Assembly (NCBI GenBank): GCA_013360465.1
Contig: JABWBO010000015.1
Location: 1-58,114 of the forward strand
Origin: Anaerolineae bacterium
GTDB lineage: Bacteria; Chloroflexota; Anaerolineae; Aggregatilineales; Phototrophicaceae
Length of the DNA stretch: 58,114 nucleotides
Reading direction: 5' to 3'
Shown: positions 46,935 through 55,690 of the stretch, piece by piece
Numbering within the stretch: the stretch's first letter is position 1
How the letters are laid out: every line of letters begins with the position of its first letter
Translations under genes and position numbers: made by a program
Notes under the pieces: generated by a model
The model's database searches: none
Told to the model about the DNA's origin: nothing
Seen by the model: the letters and a program-made list of their open reading frames with translations, nothing else

Positions 46935-47220
46935 ATGGCGGCGGATGTCCTGATCGTCGGGGCGGGTTGAAGTCGATGCCGTGATCCTGTGTACCGGCTA
47001 CCGCCCGGCGATCTCTTATCTCGGCATCTCCTTCGAGACGGACGCTGACGGCTGGATGCTGCGCCGTTCGGAAGACAGCCAGCAGGTCAAGGATCACCCC
47101 GGTTTGTACCTGGTTGGGCGCTTCTATCGCGGGCTGGGTCCGCTGCACAACATCCGGCGGGAGGCGCAGATCGCCGTCCGCGAAATCGCTGCGCACCTTG
47201 ATGGCGCGAGTCGGCGCTGA
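46935..47220 (+). pseudogene. FAD-dependent oxidoreductase remnant with internal deletion
   Basis: ATG 46935 begins 'MAADVLIVGAG', the start of an FAD Rossmann motif, and then hits TGA at 46968. Without any spacer the other frame (from about 46966) continues 'VEVDAVILCTGYRPAISYLG', the late ATG-motif of flavin monooxygenase/thioredoxin-reductase-like enzymes, through 'GLYLVGRFYRGLGPLHNIRR' to the natural-looking end at 47220. The two ends of one gene are therefore joined with about 250-300 codons missing and the frame shifted. The product cannot be functional. Confidence 0.8.
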
Positions 47221-47556
47221 ATAATGTTGAAGTCGTTGACAATTTTCGCGGAGCTGTTTATCCTGATATTGGAAAAGCAGTCCTGATCTGAAATGATGCC
47301 ATTGAGGCGTCTGACCTTTTCCAACACGAACCATAGGTGTCTCATGTTAACCCTCTGCGCCGGCGCGGCGCACAACTTCGACGATTTCGCGCCAACCTGA
47401 CTGACCCGCCCGCGAAGGGCTGATTTTTCCCCATGCGTTTCTCAATCTGGTGATTCCGCCGCTGCTGCGTCCTGTCAGCGCAGTTCAGAGGGCGTCCGAT
47501 TCACGCCGCCTCTCGGCGAGGCAGGCTTATCGTCCCATAGGCAAGGAACAGGCAAC
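47221..47556. other. Intergenic region without an intact gene
   Basis: 336 bases between the flavoprotein remnant and the interrupted GNAT gene. I see no gene. It holds a good + strand promoter (separate entry). A short open stretch at 47346-47399 and another at about 47431-47560 ('HAFLNLVIPPLLRPVSAV') have protein-like composition and could be further decayed coding sequence, but I cannot name a family. Confidence 0.6.
47236..47264 (+). promoter_or_regulatory. Candidate sigma-70 promoter
   Basis: TTGACA (47236-47241), 17 bases, TATCCT (47259-47264). The -35 is a perfect consensus. It lies about 290 bases upstream of the interrupted GNAT gene and is the only good promoter in the gap. Confidence 0.55.
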
Positions 47557-48327
47557 ATGATCACGCATAAGTACCAGTACAAAGATAGACAGATGCCGAC
47601 TGCGATACTCGTCGCTCCGGCGTCCAAGCATCACGCTGCCGATATACAGCAGCTGGCGGGACTGGCGTATGCTGTTCAGCCGGAAGAAATCGAAGCATGG
47701 TTCGACCAGGATCAGTTCCGCAGTCGAATCGAGAAATTCCCCGAAGGACAATGGATCGCGGTGGAGGCAATCTCTGGAAGAGTGGTTGGCGTGACCTCCG
47801 GGATGCGATTCGATTTTGACCCGAATGCCCCCCTGCTGGAAAGCTGGGAAACCACTACGGGCTACGGTTGACTGACCACGCATAACCCGACAGGCGAATG
47901 GATGTACGGCGTAGAAACCTTCGTGCATCCGGAATTTCAGTGCAGCGGCGTTGGCGGGCGGCTGATGCAGGCGCGCGCCGATCTGGTGCGCCGGCTCAAC
48001 CTGCGCGGCATCATCGCCGGAAGCCTGATCGCCGGCTATGGCGCAGTCGCCGAGCAGATGACTGCCGAGCAGTACGTGCAGGAAGTCGTCACCGGAGAAC
48101 GCTTTGATCCGAACCTGAGCAAACAGCTCAGCAAAGGGTTCAAAGTCCGCAACCTGATTCCACAATACACTGACGATCTGCGTTCGCTGAACTGGGGCGT
48201 GGCGATCCTCTGGGAAAACCCAGACTACCAACCGCCTCAGACGGTGAAGACGGCGGAGCATGTCATCTCCGCCGATTTTGGAGCAGCGCCGCCGGACGCA
48301 GGTTCGGTGAGCGCGGCGGGATCGTAA
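47557..48327 (+). pseudogene. GNAT-family acetyltransferase interrupted by an in-frame TGA
   Basis: One reading frame from ATG 47557 to TAA 48327 (256 codons) is broken only by TGA at 47869-47871. The halves match the intact tandem paralogue at 48404 along the whole length: 'GEWMYGVETFVHPEFQCSGV' corresponds to 'GEWMYGVESVVHPSYRSQGV' and 'WGVAILWENPDYQP' to 'WGVSILWENPDHDP'. At the stop, the paralogue has Trp ('GEGW' against 'GYG-stop'), so a TGG to TGA change explains it. TGA serves as a normal stop elsewhere in the window. Either a recent pseudogene or a sequencing error. AAGGA is upstream. Confidence 0.85.
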
Positions 48328-48346
48328 TTGACCTTGAATTAACCTG

Positions 48347-48372
48347 GGGCAGCCCACCGGGCTGCCCTTTCT
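48347..48372 (+). terminator. Intrinsic terminator after the interrupted GNAT gene
   Basis: A perfect 9-bp stem GGGCAGCCC/GGGCTGCCC with a 3-base loop, followed by TTTCT, 20 bases after the stop. The same stem sequence recurs in the hairpin at 30505. Confidence 0.8.
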
Positions 48373-48403
48373 GAATCTCCGATATTCATGAGGGCAGCGA
48401 CCG

Positions 48404-49123
48404 ATGACCGCGAGCAGTTCCCACGACCCTATCCTGATCGTGCCGAGCGCGCCTGAGTACGTGGCACAGATGGAGGACCTGATGCACGCCTCGTATGGCA
48501 CGTCGCGGGAACATCCCGACGAAGTGTTCACCGAGGCGATGTTTCGCCATCATAGGGCGATCTTCCCCGAAGGGCAGTTTGTGGCGCTGGACGGCAAGTG
48601 GGTGATTGGTCAGACGGTGAGTATGCGCATCCGCTTCGACCTGACGCATCCCATCCTGGAACCCTGGTGGGTCACGGTAGGCGAAGGGTGGCTGCGTCAT
48701 GTGCCCGACGGCGAATGGATGTACGGCGTAGAGAGCGTCGTCCACCCGTCCTATCGCAGCCAGGGTGTTGGCGGCAAGCTGATGGAGGCGCGCTTCGATA
48801 CGGCGCGGGCGCTGAATCTGCGCGGGGTGGTCGCCGGCAGCGCCATCATCAGTTACAGCCACTATGCCGATCAGGTTTCGCCGGCGGAATACGTTCAGGG
48901 GGTGGTCGAAGGCAGGTTCTTCGACGGCAACCTGAGCAAGCAGATCAAGAAGGGTTTTCGTCCCGGCGCGCTGATCGAAGGCTACCTGCCGGACATGGAT
49001 TCGCTGGGCTGGGGCGTTTCGATCCTCTGGGAAAACCCGGATCATGATCCTGCGCAGCCGATTCTGCGGCATGCGCCCCTGCGGCGCTACGAGATTCAGC
49101 GTCGATCTCCTGCATCGCCCTGA
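48404..49123 (+). CDS. GNAT-family N-acetyltransferase
   Basis: 239 residues. The acetyl-CoA pyrophosphate loop is 'HPSYRSQGVGGKLMEARFDT' (the Q/RxxGxG/A type pattern 'RSQGVGGKL') preceded by the strand 'EWMYGVESVV'. The N-terminal 'LIVPSAPEYVAQMEDLMHAS' and the C-terminal extension 'GWGVSILWENP' are shared with the interrupted upstream copy, so the two arose by tandem duplication. Substrate unknown. This copy is intact. Confidence 0.88.
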   Translation: MTASSSHDPILIVPSAPEYVAQMEDLMHASYGTSREHPDEVFTEAMFRHHRAIFPEGQFVALDGKWVIGQTVSMRIRFDLTHPILEPWWVTVGEGWLRHVPDGEWMYGVESVVHPSYRSQGVGGKLMEARFDTARALNLRGVVAGSAIISYSHYADQVSPAEYVQGVVEGRFFDGNLSKQIKKGFRPGALIEGYLPDMDSLGWGVSILWENPDHDPAQPILRHAPLRRYEIQRRSPASP

Positions 49124-49179
49124 CCGCCGTTATAATCAGCATCTAAAGTGAAAAAACTATCTGCCGAGGGGCATCTATC

Positions 49180-50442
49180 ATGCAGCCCGCACTTGACCAT
49201 CTGTCTCCTGCCTGGAGCCACCTGACTACCGTCCAACCGGTGCGTGGGGAAGGCATTTATCTGTACGATGCGGACAACACCCGCTACATCGACTTCACCA
49301 GCGGGATCGGCGTGACCAACACCGGGCACTGTCATCCGCGCGTGGTGGCGGCGATCCAGAAGCAGGCAGCAAACCTGATTCACGGGCAGATCAACATCGT
49401 CGTATCGCCCGCCGCCATCGAACTGAGCCGCCGACTGAACGAAGTGACGCCAGACGGCATCGACTGCTTCTTCTTCTCCAACAGCGGGGCGGAGGCGACC
49501 GAAGGAGCGGTCAAGCTGGCGCGCCAGGCGACCGGCAGGCAGAACATCATCGTCTTCCAGGGAAGCTTTCACGGACGGACGGCGCAAACGATGGCGATGA
49601 CTACGTCCAAGACCGTCTACCGAGCCGGTTATCAACCGCTGCCCGGCGGCATCTTCGTCGCACCGTTTCCCTACAGCTATCGTCATGGCTGGGATGAAGA
49701 GACGACCGTTGACTGGTGCATCGAGCAGCTGGAGACGCTGCTGAAATCGCAGACTGCGCCGAGCGAGACCGCCGCCATCGTGATCGAGCCGGTGCTGGGC
49801 GAAGGGGGTTATGTACCTGCGCCAGACCGCTTCCTGCGGGCGCTGCGCGATATCTGCACGCGCGACGGCATCCTGCTGGTCATCGACGAGGTGCAGACCG
49901 GTTTCGGACGAACGGGGGCGTTCTTCGCCGTCGAACATTCCGCTGTGCAGCCCGACATCATGATTATGGCGAAGGGGTTGGGCAGCGGTGTGCCGATCAG
50001 CGCCATCGGGGCGTCGCGCGATCTGATGGCGAAGTGGCAGCCGGGGGCGCACGGCGGAACCTACGGCGGTAATGCCCTGGCGGCTGCGGCGGCGGTGGCG
50101 ACCATCGCCGTCATGCGCGAGGAAAATCTGCCTGCCAACGCCGCGCGTGTGGGAGATCGGCTGATGCACGGCTTGAAGGAACTGCAAGCCGAATACCCGA
50201 TCATCGGCGATGTGCGTGGTCGTGGTCTGATGATCGGTATGGAGTTCGGTCCCAGCGCCAAGCCTGATAAGACGGCGGCGAAGAAGACACAACAGGGGAG
50301 CGTATCGCGGAATCTGCTGCTGCTGACCTGCGGCACGCACGACAACGTGATCCGCTGGATTCCGCCGCTGGTGGTGACCGACGAGCAGGTGGATACGGCG
50401 CTGTCCATCTTTGCTGAGGCGCTGGCGGATGCCAGCTATTGA
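49180..50442 (+). CDS. Class III PLP-dependent aminotransferase (GabT/ArgD-like)
   Basis: 420 residues. Fold-type I class III hallmarks: 'SNSGAEATEGAVKLARQATG' (99-118), 'FHGRTAQTMAMT' near 130, E204 ('VIEPVLGEGGY'), D236 ('VIDEVQTGFGRTG') and the PLP Lys K265 ('AKGLGSGVPISA'). The sequence suits 4-aminobutyrate or related omega-amino acid donors, but the exact substrate is not readable. GAGGGGC precedes the start, and TATAAT at 49131-49136 is a candidate -10. The MOSC gene follows after 26 bases. Confidence 0.92.
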   Translation: MQPALDHLSPAWSHLTTVQPVRGEGIYLYDADNTRYIDFTSGIGVTNTGHCHPRVVAAIQKQAANLIHGQINIVVSPAAIELSRRLNEVTPDGIDCFFFSNSGAEATEGAVKLARQATGRQNIIVFQGSFHGRTAQTMAMTTSKTVYRAGYQPLPGGIFVAPFPYSYRHGWDEETTVDWCIEQLETLLKSQTAPSETAAIVIEPVLGEGGYVPAPDRFLRALRDICTRDGILLVIDEVQTGFGRTGAFFAVEHSAVQPDIMIMAKGLGSGVPISAIGASRDLMAKWQPGAHGGTYGGNALAAAAAVATIAVMREENLPANAARVGDRLMHGLKELQAEYPIIGDVRGRGLMIGMEFGPSAKPDKTAAKKTQQGSVSRNLLLLTCGTHDNVIRWIPPLVVTDEQVDTALSIFAEALADASY

Positions 50443-50468
50443 TCTGCTGAAACACAGGAGATGCCAGT

Positions 50469-51269
50469 ATGGCTGTTGTGGTCACCGACCTTTACGTATA
50501 TCCGGTCAAATCGTGCGGCGGGATTCGCCAGTCGAGCGCCGTCGTCGAGCCGCGCGGCTTCGCTTATGACCGCCGCTGGCTGATCGTTGATCACGACGGC
50601 GGTTTTCTGACTCAGCGCGTGCTGCCGCGCATGGCGCTGATCGCCATCGCGCTGACCGCCGATGCGCTGACGCTGACCGCCCCGGGCGTGGAGACTCTCC
50701 GTGTGCCGTATGATCAGCCTGGGGAACGGACCGCCGTAACCATTTGGCGGAACAGCGGGGTCGGCGCGATTGATCAAGGGGATGTCATCAGCGTGTGGCT
50801 GAGCGACTTCCTGAAAAAGCCGGTGCGTCTGGTGCGCTTCGCCGACGACGCCGTCCGCCAGGTCGATCAGCGCTATGCGCCGCGCCCGACCGACCAGGTG
50901 GGCTTTGCAGATGCCTATCCATTTATGATCCTGAGCGAGGAATCGGTGGGCGACCTGAATGCCCGGCTGGACGTTGCGCTGCCGATGAACCGCTTCCGCC
51001 CGAATATCGTGGTGCGCGGGGCGGGAGCCTATGCCGAAGATACCTGGCGCAGGATCGCCATCGGTGACGTGATATTCGAGGTGGTGAAGCCGTGTGCGCG
51101 CTGCGCCATCACTTCAACCGATCAGGAGACGGCGCGGCGCGGCAAGGAACCGCTGCGAACGCTGGCGATGTACCGCGACAGCGAACGCGGCGTGCTTTTT
51201 GGGCAAAATATGACGCACCAGGGTGCGGGCGTGGTGCGGGTGGGCGACGCGGTGCGCGTACTCGATTGA
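50469..51269 (+). CDS. MOSC-domain molybdenum protein (mARC/YcbX-like)
   Basis: 266 residues. The N-terminal MOSC beta-barrel opens 'VTDLYVYPVKSCGGI' and 'VEPRGFAYDRRWLIVDHDG'. The MOSC domain holds the probable Mo-ligand Cys at 209 ('VVKPCARCAITSTDQ') and 'RPNIVVRGAGAYAEDTW'. Related proteins reduce N-hydroxylated compounds using Moco. A fused ferredoxin domain, present in YcbX, is absent, so it needs an external electron donor. AGGAG precedes the ATG. Confidence 0.92.
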   Translation: MAVVVTDLYVYPVKSCGGIRQSSAVVEPRGFAYDRRWLIVDHDGGFLTQRVLPRMALIAIALTADALTLTAPGVETLRVPYDQPGERTAVTIWRNSGVGAIDQGDVISVWLSDFLKKPVRLVRFADDAVRQVDQRYAPRPTDQVGFADAYPFMILSEESVGDLNARLDVALPMNRFRPNIVVRGAGAYAEDTWRRIAIGDVIFEVVKPCARCAITSTDQETARRGKEPLRTLAMYRDSERGVLFGQNMTHQGAGVVRVGDAVRVLD

Positions 51270-51292
51270 GACGCGGCGCGGCGAATTCGGAC

Positions 51293-51320
51293 TTGATTGG
51301 CGGGGCGGGTTTGCTAAAAT
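51293..51320 (+). promoter_or_regulatory. Promoter of tRNA-Lys
   Basis: TTGATT (51293-51298), 16 bases, TAAAAT (51315-51320), ending 13 bases before the tRNA. Confidence 0.65.
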
Positions 51321-51333
51321 TCCGGGTACATGT

Positions 51334-51406
<73 letters not shown>

Positions 51407-51419
51407 CTTAGGTAAGTGA

Positions 51420-51455
51420 AGAGGCGACACTCTCAGAGTATCGCCTCTTTTCTTT
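51420..51455 (+). terminator. Intrinsic terminator after tRNA-Lys
   Basis: A long interrupted stem (GAGGCGA with TCGCCTC, then ACTC with GAGT, loop TCA) is followed by TTTTCTTTT. It ends the tRNA transcript and, read from the other strand, can end the converging minus-strand operon. Confidence 0.88.
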
Positions 51456-51469
51456 TGAGTCAACTGGTG

Positions 51470-51910
51470 TTACATGGGTAGAATAATCTTGCGCCTGGTC
51501 ATTTCTTCGAGCTGCTTTGCATCATCGGGCGTCATGAACAGGCGCGCAACTTCTACACCATCGGGTAAGCCTGGTGTGCTGCGCTGGCGACGCCTTAGAA
51601 TCGCATCAATCCCATAGGCGGTGCCCAACAGCGCGAGCAGCCAGATCACAATAACAGCCCACAGTACAGGGTAGGAGGTGATCAGCGCTTCATTGTTCTG
51701 CTGTCCAGCAACCGCTACTGCAAGCCCAAATGGAATCAGCCCTAGTGGCGATCCCAGCAGCAGCGCGCCCGCGCTGACCATGACGAGCGAGCGAAAGCTC
51801 ATGCGATACTCTTTGCGAAAGATGAGCCACAGTCCCACAGAGACGCCCAGAACCGTTATCGTTGCCCAGAATCCCAGTACAGCAGCGATCCCTATGCCAA
51901 AAGCATTCAT
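51470..51910 (-). CDS. Three-helix membrane protein of the accessory operon
   Basis: 146 residues with hydrophobic helices at about 7-29, 41-68 and 79-103 and a cytosolic C-terminus ('DAILRRRQRSTPGLPDGVEV', 'DDAKQLEEMTRRK'). Unrecognised family. It is the last gene of the minus-strand operon and its start is 11 bases after the stop of the small two-helix gene. It faces the tRNA-Lys terminator. Confidence 0.65.
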   Translation of the reverse strand: MNAFGIGIAAVLGFWATITVLGVSVGLWLIFRKEYRMSFRSLVMVSAGALLLGSPLGLIPFGLAVAVAGQQNNEALITSYPVLWAVIVIWLLALLGTAYGIDAILRRRQRSTPGLPDGVEVARLFMTPDDAKQLEEMTRRKIILPM

Positions 51911-51921
51911 TACGCTTCTCC

Positions 51922-52128
51922 TCAGGTGAACGAATCGTCATCACGAACGGCGAACGGGCTGCGTACTGTGACCCGCGCCGCGCGCAGCTGATACCCCACA
52001 AAAAGCATGATCGGAGTCCACAGGCAAAGCGCAGGGGTCATCAATCCCGGGCTACCTGTGAGTACGCCAAGAACGAGCAGCAGGACCGAAAGCGCCGCCA
52101 GGAGGATCGCCAGCATCAATCGTCTCAT
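51922..52128 (-). CDS. Small two-helix membrane protein of the accessory operon
   Basis: 68 residues with two hydrophobic segments (about 4-25, 'LMLAILLAALSVLLLVLGVL', and 29-47). The tail ends 'RDDDSFT'. Its ATG overlaps the stop of the FtsK-like gene (ATGA), so it is made in step with the ATPase and is a candidate membrane partner for it, since the ATPase lacks membrane segments. No recognised family. Confidence 0.65.
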   Translation of the reverse strand: MRRLMLAILLAALSVLLLVLGVLTGSPGLMTPALCLWTPIMLFVGYQLRAARVTVRSPFAVRDDDSFT

Positions 52129-54173
52129 ACTTCGATCCCGTCCGGTAACGCCGACTCAACACCGGCGGAATGACCATTACTGGATACCGATACAAGGCGC
52201 GTTTCAACCTTCACGATTTTGTATCCTTTGCCGTAGTGGACAACATCATAGATTTGCCCGTCGTACTCGAAATGCCCTTCATCCGCCAGCGCCTTGATCA
52301 TCTTCATGATCTGTCCGCGCGGGGTGATCTTCTTTGTGGCGTCATAGATGGCTTGAGCATTCATCACGCCGTCGCGCTCGCTGAGCGCTAGGTCAATGAT
52401 TTGTTCACGACTGACAGATAGTTTCGGTGGAACGACAACATCGAGCGCAGCTTCAGGCGTTAGCTCGTCATCGAGATGAGGAAGATCGAACGGGCGCGGT
52501 GATGGATAGTCTTTAGCGATCTGAACGGATTGTTCAATGTCCTGGGGCGTGGCGAAGGGCGTTTGAACCAAGAGCAGATCGAACCCGTTATCAAGCCACA
52601 TACGCCCGCGAATCGCAGGCAGGTCCTTCAAGCGATTGTTCCCCATAGACATCATCGCCCCTGATGTTGTGCGCTGGCGTCCCATGATCGTGTAGGTGAC
52701 GTTGTTGGTGATAGAAGTGGGAAGCGCCTCTTTTGATGGCTGTTGACTGCCTAGCACGAGATGAATTCCCGCTGACCGCGCTTGCATGGCGATCAGGGAC
52801 ATTGACCGCCAGATCGTCTCACGATGCTCCTTGCCGAATGCGCTATCGCGGATAGTGCCCGCCTCGTCAACGAATACCGCTATGCGTGCCAGCCGCGCTT
52901 CAGGCGCGACGGATGCATTGAATTGCTCAATGTCCTGAACCATCGCCGCGCTGAACAGATCGCCCCGCCTATACATCTCCGCAACCAGGCGAGGCAGGAG
53001 CGCCGCCAGTTCCTCTATGGTTCTGACGATGGGTCCCATTGTGTGGGGGATGTCGGCGAAGGCGTTGAGATCGCCGCCGCGTTTCAAGTCGATCAGCACG
53101 AACTTGATTTCGTCTGGACTGTAGAACCTGCACCAGGTCGTGAGCATGACGCGCGCAACGTTCGTCTTTCCCGAACCTGTAATGCCGTTGAACATCACAT
53201 GAGGTGTGGTAGTCAGAGGAAGGTATTCGATGATGCGCCCTGCCTTGACGCCGACCGGTACAGCGAACTGCTTACGAAGTGCCTGGTTGTATTTCGCCAG
53301 GACGGTATTCAGTTCGATGTAATCGAACAATCCATCACGCATACCCACGCGATGCACGATCACCCATATGCCCAGCTCGAATCCCTGTTCAGAATCGCCT
53401 GTGTGAGGGCTTGTGACAGGACACTCGCATGCAGCCTCTAATTCGCGCAGCGTTTCGGTGCGCACGAGGTCCCACCCACGAACATTGTAGGGTAGGTGAT
53501 GTCTTGTGCTGCCCAAAAGCGATAGCGTGGAGACCAGAATCTTGAACTGGATATTGTCTTCGGTGAAGTGCGCCTTAGCGATCTTCACCCGCCGAAGTTT
53601 CGTCTTGCCTTTTCTGGTGACTTCCTCACGATAGCCAAGAGCGGTCCAACGGTCTACGATCTGGCGACCGTAGTAGGCGATCTCAGACTGCATTTCGTCC
53701 TGCAAGCGCTTATTGATCGTCTCGTTTTCGAGCGCCTGCCTGTGTTCTTCCGCCCGCGCCTTAAGTCGATGCAGCACACTCTGCGCTTCTCTCGCCTCGG
53801 CGGCATTGCGCACGGCGATAGGCGAGCGCGGGCGCTTCACCTTCACGATCTTGGCACGCTTTTGATCAATGCGTGCCTTGATCGCGTCGATAGTCTCTTG
53901 AGCCTCACTCCTGGCTTCTGGCGTAAGCGCCTTCATCCCCTGGCGCATCGATGCGATTTGATACATCAGCTGATCGATCTGCGCCTGGCGGTACACGTTG
54001 AGTGCATGTTGATAGAGCCATAGCTGACTTTGCATCTCTCGCAGCTGCTTAGGCGAAAGCCTCCTGACGTTCGCATCCCCTTCGAGCAGCTCAAGGTTCT
54101 TCGGATGTTCTACGATCTCCCAGAAGACCGACCCCGGCAGCGGTACTTCATGCGTAAGCCCTTGTTCGGTCAT
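52125..54173 (-). CDS. FtsK/HerA-family DNA-pumping ATPase without membrane segments
   Basis: 682 residues. The N-terminal 200 residues are helical with two coiled-coil stretches (about 40-110 and 125-170). The motor has Walker A 'GITGSGKT' at 330-337, 'FVLIDLKRGGDLNAF' near 358-372, Walker B 'IAVFVDEAG' at 431-439 and 'LVLGSQQPSKEAL' at 472-484, all diagnostic of FtsK/SpoIIIE motors. A winged-helix-like end ('RGQIMKMIKALADEGHFEYD') follows at about 590-660. Lack of the FtsK membrane domain separates it from chromosome FtsK; it resembles the pumping ATPases of integrative elements (TraB or ConQ types). Overlaps both neighbours by ATGA. Confidence 0.88.
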   Translation of the reverse strand: MTEQGLTHEVPLPGSVFWEIVEHPKNLELLEGDANVRRLSPKQLREMQSQLWLYQHALNVYRQAQIDQLMYQIASMRQGMKALTPEARSEAQETIDAIKARIDQKRAKIVKVKRPRSPIAVRNAAEAREAQSVLHRLKARAEEHRQALENETINKRLQDEMQSEIAYYGRQIVDRWTALGYREEVTRKGKTKLRRVKIAKAHFTEDNIQFKILVSTLSLLGSTRHHLPYNVRGWDLVRTETLRELEAACECPVTSPHTGDSEQGFELGIWVIVHRVGMRDGLFDYIELNTVLAKYNQALRKQFAVPVGVKAGRIIEYLPLTTTPHVMFNGITGSGKTNVARVMLTTWCRFYSPDEIKFVLIDLKRGGDLNAFADIPHTMGPIVRTIEELAALLPRLVAEMYRRGDLFSAAMVQDIEQFNASVAPEARLARIAVFVDEAGTIRDSAFGKEHRETIWRSMSLIAMQARSAGIHLVLGSQQPSKEALPTSITNNVTYTIMGRQRTTSGAMMSMGNNRLKDLPAIRGRMWLDNGFDLLLVQTPFATPQDIEQSVQIAKDYPSPRPFDLPHLDDELTPEAALDVVVPPKLSVSREQIIDLALSERDGVMNAQAIYDATKKITPRGQIMKMIKALADEGHFEYDGQIYDVVHYGKGYKIVKVETRLVSVSSNGHSAGVESALPDGIEV

Positions 54174-55690
54174 GGCGTAAACCTCATCACGACGTAGTGA
54201 AAGAGATCGGATTCAGTAATCTCTCTGATGGTTGGCTGATGATCGCGCTTCACTGTTTCGACGAATGACATCTCCTCATCCGTCGTGTAATAGCTGATTT
54301 GACTGACCATGCAAACTTCCTGACCTGCCAGGCGCGCCAGCGGACGCATGGCGATCTGCATGGCGAGGCGCGCGTCGTCACTCAACACCTGATGCAGGTT
54401 GTTACCTTCAGACCAGGTGTAAGCGGGGATCGCGCTGTAGGAAAGCGCCATAACCGCCATGTTGGTAGATGTCGTGTACAGAACATCCGCGCCAGCGCAG
54501 AGATCGAATACCTCATCAACATCGGACCTATCGCGCGCAAGCTGGCGCAGATTGCCCGACACCATCCCGACCGCCAGCGCCGCCGCCAGAATGTAGCGCC
54601 AGCGTGATGACGTGCGCAGCAGAAACCACGCCCAGGGGATCGTCATCAGCAGGGCAGGAGCGAGCAGCGCCCGCGCCAGATACACAGGACTCCACACTTG
54701 CGCCGCCCACAATGCAATTGGTGCGCCGATTGCGACTAACGTCCAGATCGGGCGCTGGCGAATCCAGCTTCTGGAGGTCCATCCACCGAACAGAGAGAGC
54801 ATCAGCGGAGCGCCCCACTGCACAGGCAGCAGCGCGGGCAAAATTGTTCCCTGACGAACGGACATGCTGATCATGTGCCAGAACGGCACGCGCGTATCCT
54901 GAAGCCAGAAACCATCGGCAACATCCGCCGCCTGCACCAGCAAACCCGGAATCCAGAGACCCGCCAGCGCCGCCGCGCCTGCCGCCGCCAGCGTCCATCG
55001 CCGCTGACGTTTCAGCAGCGCAGCGCCGAGCAGCAATGCAACATAGACCGCGCCCAGATTGTGAAACCAGAGGATCGCACCGGTCGCAGCGGTGAAGAGC
55101 CTGGGGCGATCGTCAAGGTAGGCGTGGATTGAGAGCAGCACTGCACAGGTGAGCAGCATCGGATAGCGCGCTTCGGTGCTGTAGTACCAGGTCGCAGGCA
55201 GTAGCGCCGCGATCACGCCCGCCGCAAATGAGACATTGGAATCACGGGTCAGCTTTTTGGCGATCATGATGATCAGCATGGGGACGAACATCCCGGCAAG
55301 CCAAGAGGGCAGACGCGCGGAAAACTCAAGCGTAGTCGGCGCAAGGACTGTGTGTACCAGGCGCGCCAGAAGATAGTAGCCAGGGGGGTGAACATCCCCC
55401 ATCAGGGCTGTGAGGAATCCAGACCAGGGCATGTCAACGAAGCGCGCAGTGAACGTCTCGTCATACCAGGGCGATTGCATCATCAATGGTAGGCGAGCCA
55501 CGCCGACGATTGCGAATAACCCCGCTCCCAAGAGTGGCGATACCCGGAACGCTCGTTGGGGCGTTAGCCGCAATCGTCGGACGCCCACCAGGAAGGGGAG
55601 GGCAGCGCCCGCCATGAGGAGTAGCAGCAGGGAATCAAGCTGCTGTCCGAACCGCAGGAACGTTTCAATCGTCGGTCGGTCTATCGTCAT
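54170..55690 (-). CDS. GT39-like membrane glycosyltransferase in the accessory operon
   Basis: 506 residues with about 11-12 hydrophobic helices. The first external loop has 'PWYDETFTARF' (the DE motif) and 'GDVHPPGYYLLARLVH', the same GT-C signature as the other two GT39-like proteins in the window. A short C-terminal soluble part ends 'DLFHYVVMRFTP'. It overlaps the FtsK-like gene (ATGA) and the winged-helix gene (26 bases), so it is integral to the operon. Lipid-linked sugar is the probable donor; the acceptor is unknown. Confidence 0.85.
   Translation of the reverse strand: MTIDRPTIETFLRFGQQLDSLLLLLMAGAALPFLVGVRRLRLTPQRAFRVSPLLGAGLFAIVGVARLPLMMQSPWYDETFTARFVDMPWSGFLTALMGDVHPPGYYLLARLVHTVLAPTTLEFSARLPSWLAGMFVPMLIIMIAKKLTRDSNVSFAAGVIAALLPATWYYSTEARYPMLLTCAVLLSIHAYLDDRPRLFTAATGAILWFHNLGAVYVALLLGAALLKRQRRWTLAAAGAAALAGLWIPGLLVQAADVADGFWLQDTRVPFWHMISMSVRQGTILPALLPVQWGAPLMLSLFGGWTSRSWIRQRPIWTLVAIGAPIALWAAQVWSPVYLARALLAPALLMTIPWAWFLLRTSSRWRYILAAALAVGMVSGNLRQLARDRSDVDEVFDLCAGADVLYTTSTNMAVMALSYSAIPAYTWSEGNNLHQVLSDDARLAMQIAMRPLARLAGQEVCMVSQISYYTTDEEMSFVETVKRDHQPTIREITESDLFHYVVMRFTP

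Noticed and set aside
47869-47871. TGA as recoded Trp or selenocysteine in the GNAT gene
   Set aside because: TGA is used as an ordinary stop elsewhere in the window (for example potB). No SECIS-like hairpin is evident just downstream, and the paralogue has Trp, so a point mutation or sequencing error is simpler.
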